Shown: positions 6,601-10,628 of the stretch, piece after piece | Layout of the letters: each line of letters begins with the position of its first letter | Numbering within the stretch: the stretch's first letter is position 1 | Assembly: GCA_016205045.1 (NCBI GenBank) | Contig: JACQJM010000147.1 | Location: 1 to 10,628, forward strand | Reading direction: 5' to 3' | Length of the DNA: 10,628 bases | From: Elusimicrobiota bacterium | Lineage (GTDB): Bacteria > Elusimicrobiota > Elusimicrobia > JACQJN01 | Notes under the pieces: model-generated | Seen by the model: the letters and a program-made list of their open reading frames with translations, nothing else | Told to the model about the DNA's origin: nothing | Databases searched by the model: none | Made by a program: the position numbers and the translations under genes

Positions 6601-7820
6601 CCTGGTTTGGGGCGGGGTCTAGTCTCGGATGCCGTTTTTGAGTCAGGTTCTGGAGTAGGAGGACTTGTCGCTTGGCTCGTTTTAGGATGGGCATTGCTGC
6701 GGACAAAAGTCTTTCTGGCCCAGTCGCGCACCCTTGAGGTCCAGCTAGGAGGTTTCAAGCCTGGATATCGGGTTTCCAGTTCTGCTTTTTCCGACTCTAA
6801 TTCCTGGATGCGTTGCAGAGAGCGTTTACCGCTGACCCGGGATGGGCCTATCCTATCTAAATATAAGGAAACTCGAGTGTCGCGAATCCGTGCCGCTTCA
6901 GCCATTTTCAAGTAGGAGAGACTTTCCGTGACTTCTCTGTATTTTTGAACGGCATCCAGGGGAATCGTTTGAGGGGATGACAGATTTTTTACCGGCTCTG
7001 CAGTGCGAAGATTATCTAGAGTTTGGCGACGAATACTCCTTTGTAAAGGGTCAACGATCCCACCCAACCCGGGGTTAATGCGTCCACCCTCATTGACCAT
7101 GTCCATAGACCCTGTTGAACCGTCATCTGACCCTGTGTGCCCTGGGGCGATGGCTTGGGTGGTGCGTTCCATGGAAGCGGTTGTGGCTTCGCTCCTCATT
7201 CTGGAAACTGTTATTTTCACCGATTGGGCCAAGTCAGAAATAATAGAGCCTTTAGGGGAGAGATCCTTGGGGTGGGCAAAGTACATCAAAAGACCGCTGA
7301 GTTGGGAATCTAACTGAGTCAAATCAGTTAGGGCGTGTTCCCGGGCTTTGTACTCTTGGTCACGGGCAGAGATAGCTTCTTCCATGTCAGGGGCAGCAGC
7401 TTTGGCGGCATCTTCCAGTGTTTCTAATATTTTTCCCTGTTTATGAGAGTCGAACGTGGCGATGCGATCTAATTCTTGGCGGAATTTTCTAGGAAGATGA
7501 GAAATTAAAGGAGCTATGACAATGCGTCCTTCCTGGTAGTAATTTAATCGGGCTAGAGGAGCAATGAAGGGATACCGGACTTGTAGTTCTTTGCCAGCGG
7601 GTGAGTTTAAGAATGGCACGAGGTGCTCCGCAAAACTCTGGCCCCATCCCTTGGAAGCGGGATCAAACAGAGGTCTTCCGATGGACAGGGGAGCGGCTCC
7701 CCCTGGATTGGCGGTAACCGCTGCCAGGGCCCGGGTAAATTCCGGCCCCAGGGTGGTGACTAAAAGAGCTACTGACAGAATAATGGAGAGTGATTTTTTG
7801 GTTAGTTTGGAATAGTTCAT
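3645..7820 (-). CDS. 1391-residue membrane protein with HEAT-like repeats and repeated membrane hairpins
   Basis: No known whole-protein family is recognised. Parts in order: leader (about 8-35, LLVTTLGPEFTRALAA); a helical region to about 400 with a short coiled coil at 334-352; membrane hairpin at 410-472; HEAT-like helical repeats at about 478-615; long hydrophobic pair at 638-683; hairpin at 702-763; hairpin at 788-858; a long charged helical region at 862-1280 with an Ala/Ser/Glu-rich patch near 1155-1173; hairpin at 1288-1365; and a C-terminal coiled coil at 1370-1388. The first segment of most hairpins is preceded by basic residues and ends in a small-residue motif such as AVADA, ALAEN, SRSAAQ or PAHAS, resembling internal signal peptides. 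It starts 20 bases after the HTH gene. AGGAG lies 13 bases before the ATG, a long spacing, and no alternative start lies between. It is paralogous to the downstream 968-residue protein. Confidence 0.85.
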   Translation of the reverse strand: MNYSKLTKKSLSIILSVALLVTTLGPEFTRALAAVTANPGGAAPLSIGRPLFDPASKGWGQSFAEHLVPFLNSPAGKELQVRYPFIAPLARLNYYQEGRIVIAPLISHLPRKFRQELDRIATFDSHKQGKILETLEDAAKAAAPDMEEAISARDQEYKAREHALTDLTQLDSQLSGLLMYFAHPKDLSPKGSIISDLAQSVKITVSRMRSEATTASMERTTQAIAPGHTGSDDGSTGSMDMVNEGGRINPGLGGIVDPLQRSIRRQTLDNLRTAEPVKNLSSPQTIPLDAVQKYREVTESLSYLKMAEAARIRDTRVSLYLDRIGPSRVSGKRSLQRIQELESEKAELETRYPGLKPPSWTSRVRDWARKTFVRSNAHPKTSQATSPPTPEPDSKTASETRPRPKPGNIFRGWFSLFLTMGLVQGITQLIFPSRSAAQDNGILVPATSSLESLALVAGMIAAGMTALFIFANWDAKSFDRLIATLTDEKSSVKQKQRAIKQAAKLKNPKLAQPILNLIDQEKHEMILYYTLDAVKALLEIGDPQSLEQLRQRVDEELVDWNGTKTGLKRISSVLVVALEDNPLAIQFLTTVKDQEALKTFKKYGIDLLERGIKTAQEYRKYHPPVQSVLNSVGSFYKTHLGVSSLVVGALLGMLPLSSVGIFLLATGLTLAVSSLLVILPVLPSWNSQNFIKDADEILKDTRNYALSTFTIAVLVRVILNPTPAHASELLTQAAASSFSIQGAGIIIGLAFLAAILLGLAFVHQSHHSYLDRKNKQKPETKPGGKSGKVKGLLTLTLLLSSLGTLFHFKTAVADALDGWSEPANSLFQTGFLSQFPLWALITAAVVLAGGITLAGFYYYSSRKNQVWKKSKSAADMVRIEEAQQANNASALDRIGEQARARHKRMTVALDQAKASKAKRVDNATKDPVKLAETYAAFDLLVAARADLNENTVSEDSGSRIGGKLSKIWESELTQKEAPAVSTGFEGSLALLLKSFAAEIDQENNTANTIAENIANFVKKIPPLFKGKMGQQSKKTQAELEGFEKTDIVTEEALYDRFNSAMRKRVSDKIYAQSGEFKTHRDHLDRLSTLFNEKLKPAADLAREIDHHIDSMISHRNSETSYLAMAAMNTNVPVTHTDSKGNTSITYEDHSGMYRALAASEASAAQSEASAANAGLQSLRPMITALQNDETIKAENLGAALPGHAGSSVDAGNGMFMDLLLPPLFGLFSNLFNNGSSARTGFAPVLSTLQAVEKEVASRRNQESNWVDAKIDSDLETQIAKARSERGSVKMGVLLLLTLLLSALGISLFPHLALAENGTSLNGFTVGWGTLSLINAGIAQGKGRSGFNWFLVSLLLGPVATFFLVIDDSNTQEEIKTLKEQVKKLQDKTGIK

Positions 7821-7840
7821 GATTTTTTCTTTTCTCCTGG

Positions 7841-8023
7841 TTAATTAACTTCGGTCAGGTACTTCTCAATGGCCACTTGGGAAATTTGGTACTTTCGGCC
7901 GAAGCGCTTCGCCTGGAGTTTACCCGATTTGATGTACTCGTAAATGGTGGCGGGGCTAACCTTGAACTTCTTGGCGAGGTCTTCTACCGTGTAAAACGTC
8001 AAATTGCCTATCGCGATAGACAT
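7841..8023 (-). CDS. Small helix-turn-helix DNA-binding protein, excisionase/MerR-like (HTH_17 type)
   Basis: This 60-residue protein is almost entirely one winged-helix domain: FYTVEDLAKKFKVSPATIYE then YIKSGKLQAKRFGRKYQIS, ending with an IEKYL helix. This is the pattern of the excisionase/MerR-like family (Tyr-Thr-x-x-Asp/Glu-Leu-Ala, recognition helix ATIYEYI, then a basic wing ending in Arg-Lys-Tyr). Such proteins bind DNA and act as transcriptional regulators or recombination directionality factors. No integrase is visible here, so regulation is the better guess. It is the first gene of the minus-strand unit, with AGGAGAT five bases before the ATG, and may control its own operon through the inverted repeats upstream. 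Confidence 0.9.
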   Translation of the reverse strand: MSIAIGNLTFYTVEDLAKKFKVSPATIYEYIKSGKLQAKRFGRKYQISQVAIEKYLTEVN

Positions 8024-8038
8024 GGATGATCTCCTGCT

Positions 8039-8054
8039 TAACTTAATTCAGTTA
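8039..8054. promoter_or_regulatory. Possible operator: TAACT-N6-AGTTA inverted repeat
   Basis: A short dyad, TAACT and AGTTA with a 6-base spacer, lies between the tentative -10 and the ribosome binding site of the HTH gene. It is a reasonable size and position for an autoregulatory site, but five-base arms in A/T-rich DNA can occur by chance. Confidence 0.3.
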
Positions 8055-8061
8055 GGTTATG

Positions 8062-8067
8062 AGTATA
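8062..8067 (-). promoter_or_regulatory. Tentative -10 element for the HTH-membrane protein operon
   Basis: Minus-strand TATACT matches five of six -10 consensus bases and lies about 40 bases ahead of the HTH start codon. No good -35 hexamer lies at 16-18 bases upstream, so the promoter may depend on an activator or the call may be wrong. Confidence 0.3.
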
Positions 8068-8144
8068 TTAAAACCGCTCAGCACAGGCATGAGTCCTTTA
8101 GGGTCGTCAGAAGTTGGTAAAAGACCTACGAAATCCTTAGGAAA

Positions 8145-8169
8145 AAGGACCTGGATATCCTGGGTCCTT
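8145..8169. repeat. Inverted repeat AAGGACC/GGTCCTT around GGATATCC
   Basis: Seven-base arms AAGGACC (8145-8151) and GGTCCTT (8163-8169) enclose a perfect 8-base palindrome, GGATATCC (8153-8160). It is one of two nested dyads in this intergenic region built on the same GGACC/GGTCC core. Confidence 0.75.
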
Positions 8170-8198
8170 GGGGTTCTAAAATTTCGTGGGACTTGCAT

Positions 8199-8264
8199 GG
8201 GACCTAGATCATACATAGGACCTTAGGGTGTGGGGCCCAAATTTGGGATAGGCCCAAGGTCCTA
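8199..8264. repeat. GGACC motif copies and nested dyad TAGGACCTT/AAGGTCCTA
   Basis: Arms TAGGACCTT (8216-8224) and AAGGTCCTA (8256-8264) are perfect. Inside them are GGGCC (8233-8237) with GGCCC (8251-8255) and the 12-base palindrome CCCAAATTTGGG (8236-8247). A further GGGACCTA lies at 8199-8206. With the dyad at 8145-8169 this makes five GGACC/GGTCC cores within 120 bases, far more regular than a typical promoter region. Confidence 0.75.
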
Positions 8265-8265
8265 C

Positions 8266-8340
8266 ATATCCACATAGGGGATAACCTGTGGATAACTCTT
8301 TAAAACATGGCTTTTAATGTAAATAATGCAAAAAATTAGG
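8266..8340. other. DnaA-box pair and A/T-rich stretch, origin-like
   Basis: TTATCCACA, the perfect consensus DnaA box, is on the minus strand at 8287-8295. ATATCCACA, one mismatch, is on the plus strand at 8266-8274. A degenerate TTATCCCCT lies between them on the minus strand (8276-8284). A long A/T-rich run follows from about 8297 to 8337, as in a DNA unwinding element. Genes leave the region in both directions. No dnaA, dnaN or rep gene is in the window, so whether this is an origin, a DnaA-regulated promoter or chance is undecided. Confidence 0.45.
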
Positions 8341-8349
8341 GAGATTCTG

Positions 8350-8378
8350 TTGCCTTGAATACCGAATTATGCTAGGAT
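8350..8378 (+). promoter_or_regulatory. Predicted promoter of the stomatin-peptidase unit
   Basis: TTGCCT (8350-8355) and TAGGAT (8373-8378) are spaced by 17 bases, and TG at 8370-8371 gives an extended -10. Transcription would start near 8385, leaving a short leader that carries AGGAGG (8397-8402) five bases before the ATG at 8408. Confidence 0.55.
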
Positions 8379-8407
8379 GACCCATCAAGTAGAAGTAGGA
8401 GGTCCTC

Positions 8408-9178
8408 ATGGCTGACATTTTTCACTTTTTCGGAGTTTCTTCTCCCTTCGTCCTCATTGTTCTTTTCATTGTGTTCAGTGCTATTAAGATCCTCAATGAG
8501 TATGAGCGTGGTGTCGTGTTCACTCTGGGGAGATTCACGGCGGTCAAAGGACCGGGACTGGTTTTGGTGATTCCCGGCATTCAACAGATGACCCGGGTAG
8601 GATTGAGGACGTTAGTTCTGGATGTGCCTCCTCAGGACATCATTACCCGGGACAATATATCCGTCAAGGTGAATGCGGTGGTGTATTACCGAGTGATCGA
8701 TCCAGAAAAGGCCATCATCCAGGTGGAGAACTACCACTACGCCACAAGCCAGCTTTCTCAGACCACGTTGAGGTCGGTTCTGGGACAACAGGAGTTAGAT
8801 GACCTTCTGGCCAACCGGGAGAAGATCAATGCCAGCCTTCAACAAATTTTGGACCAACACGCGGAGCCTTGGGGCATCAAGGTCTCCAACGTGGAGGTGA
8901 AAAATGTGGACCTGCCTCAAGAGATGTTGCGGGCGATTGCTCGGCAGGCTGAGGCGGAGAGGGAAAGAAGAGCCAAGATCATTCATGCGGAAGGAGAATT
9001 CCAGGCTTCTCAAAAGCTGGCGGACGCTGCTCAGATCATCACCAAATCCCCAGGAGCCATTCAACTGAGGTACCTCCAGACGATGACAGAAGTGGCCGGG
9101 GACAAGAGCGCCACCATCATATTTCCCTTCCCGATTGATCTGATCCAGTTGTTCTTAAACAGGAAAAATGACAACTAG
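8408..9178 (+). CDS. SPFH-domain membrane protein, slipin/stomatin type
   Basis: SPFH proteins are anchored in the membrane by one N-terminal segment and assemble into large ring or cage oligomers that organise membrane microdomains or shelter membrane proteases. Visible here: one hydrophobic segment (about 10-28), then the stomatin core with ERGVVFTLGRF (about 33-43), KGPGL, a Pro-rich turn with DVPPQDIITRDNISVKVNAV (73-92), and LRSVLG-QQELDDLL, all strongly typical of slipins. A charged Ala/Glu-rich helix (about 178-212) forms the oligomerisation coiled coil, followed by a short hydrophobic tail with FPFPIDLIQLF. Its 256 residues are normal for the family. The stop overlaps the next gene by 11 bases, so translation is probably coupled. 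Prokaryotic slipins usually neighbour nfeD; none is seen here within the window. Confidence 0.95.
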   Translation: MADIFHFFGVSSPFVLIVLFIVFSAIKILNEYERGVVFTLGRFTAVKGPGLVLVIPGIQQMTRVGLRTLVLDVPPQDIITRDNISVKVNAVVYYRVIDPEKAIIQVENYHYATSQLSQTTLRSVLGQQELDDLLANREKINASLQQILDQHAEPWGIKVSNVEVKNVDLPQEMLRAIARQAEAERERRAKIIHAEGEFQASQKLADAAQIITKSPGAIQLRYLQTMTEVAGDKSATIIFPFPIDLIQLFLNRKNDN

Positions 9179-10541
9179 AAAGAGTTCCCTAGTTTTAGGT
9201 TTAAGTGCTTTGTTTCTTATCTCCACTCGCTTGTCCTGGGCTCAAGTGGGAAGAGTTAAGGCTGATATCCCCGTCATTCCCAATCCTGTTATTGTTCCAG
9301 CCATCCAGACTCTTCCACCACTCAATTTTCCTCAGCCTCCTGTGACGGCGTTAAGTATTTCCGCATCGCGACCCATGTCTACAGTTCAGTCTATCCGGCC
9401 TCTGGCTCCTACCGCGAGGGTGAGGGTTCCAGCACGACCGTCGCCTGTGATGCAGTCGGTCGGTCATGAAATGGCGGCATTCCAGGGGATTCCTCCCTCT
9501 AATTTAGGAGACCGTTCGGGGTCCCTAAATCGCTTCTACTCCGGCTCGGGTTCCACGGGGCAGCCCCCTTCGGGGCCCGTGGGAGGTTCTTTTAAAGATT
9601 CTATTGAGTCTTTCGTGGAGAAAGCTAAGAGGCGTTTTTATCCCAAGCTCTCTCCTGGCCGAGAAGCTCCTGTTTTTATCCCCGACGCTCTTTTTCAAAC
9701 CGAGGGAGTGCCTACGGATGAGGAAATTCAAAAACGTGTGGAGCTTTCCCCTCTTAGCAACGAAGAAAGATTTAAGGCCATTCGACAAATTTATCTGGAT
9801 GCAGGCGCTAAGCCCGAACAGATGATCGCACAAAAAATAGGAAATCGCGAGGCCTATAACCTGATCGTGACCAAGCCTGGCAAGACGGATCGGGTGATCG
9901 TGATCGGAGGGCATTACGACAAAGTCCGCGCGGGCAAAGGCACCATCGACAACTGGACCGGGGCGACCATGGTGGCCAATGTATTTCAGGCCCTGAAAGA
10001 TGTGGAGTTGGAACACACCATCGTTTTTATGGCGTTTGGGTTGGAGGAAGAAGGAATGGTAGGGTCGAAATATTATGTTCGCAGCCTTCCGAAAGACCAG
10101 TTAGCCAAAATCGATAGAATGCTGAACCTAGACACCATGGCGGTGGACGGCACTTTCTCTTGGCCCAATGGCTCGGATCGGCCTCTCTTAGATCTGGCCA
10201 TAAAGGTAGCCCAAGAGGAAAAATTGGCTCTTAAAGAGCAGCCTCTCTCGGGAGGAGATAGTGATCAAACCAGCTTCCGCAGAGCAGGTGTTCCCGCCAT
10301 GATGCTCTATGGCGCTTCCCCTAGTGTCATCTGGGATATTATTCATACAGACAATGACAACATTGCTGCCTTTTCCTTGCCGCATTATAAAAACGCCTAT
10401 TTATTGTCTCGAGCGTTAATGCTGGCGATGGATAGATTGCCCAACCGCCCTGCATCCCTTGTCTTGGATGGGTTTTTGGAGGCTCCACTGAATCCCTGGT
10501 GGCTCCATTTCCTTACTTCTCCCAGACCTTCTCAACCTTAA
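9168..10541 (+). CDS. Secreted or periplasmic M28-family zinc peptidase
   Basis: M28 enzymes are two-zinc exopeptidases, mostly aminopeptidases. The protein opens with a signal peptide (about 1-25, ending SWA-Q), then a Pro/Ser-rich low-complexity linker to about 140, then the catalytic domain. All expected active-site residues are visible: H249 in GGHYD, D261 in DNWTGA, the catalytic E293 and ligand E294 in FGLEEEG, D322 in NLDT, and H393 in IHTDND; GGDSDQTSF at 362-370 is also typical. The long linker is unusual and may span to a surface or a partner. The ATG lies inside the end of the SPFH gene in another frame, so the two are probably translated together. Substrate is unknown. No obvious intrinsic terminator follows the stop. 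Confidence 0.95.
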   Translation: MTTRKSSLVLGLSALFLISTRLSWAQVGRVKADIPVIPNPVIVPAIQTLPPLNFPQPPVTALSISASRPMSTVQSIRPLAPTARVRVPARPSPVMQSVGHEMAAFQGIPPSNLGDRSGSLNRFYSGSGSTGQPPSGPVGGSFKDSIESFVEKAKRRFYPKLSPGREAPVFIPDALFQTEGVPTDEEIQKRVELSPLSNEERFKAIRQIYLDAGAKPEQMIAQKIGNREAYNLIVTKPGKTDRVIVIGGHYDKVRAGKGTIDNWTGATMVANVFQALKDVELEHTIVFMAFGLEEEGMVGSKYYVRSLPKDQLAKIDRMLNLDTMAVDGTFSWPNGSDRPLLDLAIKVAQEEKLALKEQPLSGGDSDQTSFRRAGVPAMMLYGASPSVIWDIIHTDNDNIAAFSLPHYKNAYLLSRALMLAMDRLPNRPASLVLDGFLEAPLNPWWLHFLTSPRPSQP

Positions 10542-10559
10542 TATATTCCTATCCTATTC

Positions 10560-10628
10560 ATGGCTTCTCATTTTTTTTCAGAAGGCTCAGCTAGTCGAGC
10601 GGAATCCGGCAAGCAGGGCCGTCCGGAG
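10560..10628 (+). CDS. Possible start of a further gene (unsupported fragment)
   Basis: After the peptidase stop an ATG at 10560 opens a frame that runs to the window edge (23 codons, beginning MASHFFSEGS). There is no ribosome binding site ahead of it, and the peptide matches nothing I recognise. The same stretch holds a weak CTTCT/AGAAG dyad around T8. It may simply be intergenic. Confidence 0.15.
   Translation, partial: MASHFFSEGSASRAESGKQGRPE

Noticed and set aside
7841..8023. Excisionase of an integrated mobile element
   Set aside because: The fold fits, but no integrase, recombinase or attachment-site repeat is visible, and the gene heads an operon with the membrane proteins.
8145..8264. 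CRISPR-like array in the intergenic region
   Set aside because: The repeated cores are short, in both orientations and irregularly spaced; there are no uniform repeats or spacers and no cas genes.
9525..10016. Minus-strand 163-codon open frame
   Set aside because: Antisense to the M28 peptidase across its catalytic motifs; a by-product of codon bias.

Overview
The window carries three transcription units. The left part is on the minus strand and the right part on the plus strand, diverging from an intergenic region at about 8024-8407. No gene fixes the taxonomy. Long multi-pass membrane proteins with a Sec-type leader and few recognisable domains resemble those of candidate-phylum genomes such as Omnitrophota, but that placement is low-confidence inference.

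Left edge (1-489, minus): the first codons of ribD (riboflavin biosynthesis deaminase/reductase), preceded by a textbook FMN (RFN) riboswitch, an intrinsic terminator and a sigma70-type promoter. The riboswitch 5' P1 strand can pair with the first arm of the terminator, which gives a complete transcription-attenuation circuit. The ribD leader also holds a G4/C4 palindrome and a 7-bp tandem repeat inside the first codons. Just upstream (463-617) three consecutive inverted repeats form a structured element that no gene explains.

Middle (685-8023, minus): an apparent operon of a 60-residue excisionase/MerR-like helix-turn-helix protein, a 1391-residue membrane protein and a 968-residue membrane protein. 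The two large proteins are tandem paralogues: they share a leader containing TTLGPE-x-TRALAA and several collinear motifs in their N-terminal halves. The 1391-residue protein carries HEAT-like repeats and several membrane hairpins, each with a signal-peptide-like first segment. The 968-residue protein carries a complete RidA/YjgF domain in its middle, an unusual setting for this normally free-standing cytosolic enzyme.

Intergenic 8024-8407: dense nested inverted repeats built on GGACC/GGTCC, two good DnaA-box matches in inverted orientation plus one degenerate one, and an A/T-rich stretch. It could be a replication-origin-like element or a complex operator between divergent promoters.

Right (8408-10541, plus): a stomatin-type SPFH membrane protein (slipin) whose end overlaps a secreted M28 zinc peptidase. 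The pairing recalls the known partnership of prokaryotic stomatins with a membrane protease (NfeD/STOPP), here with a different protease family. The last 87 bases hold no gene I can support firmly.
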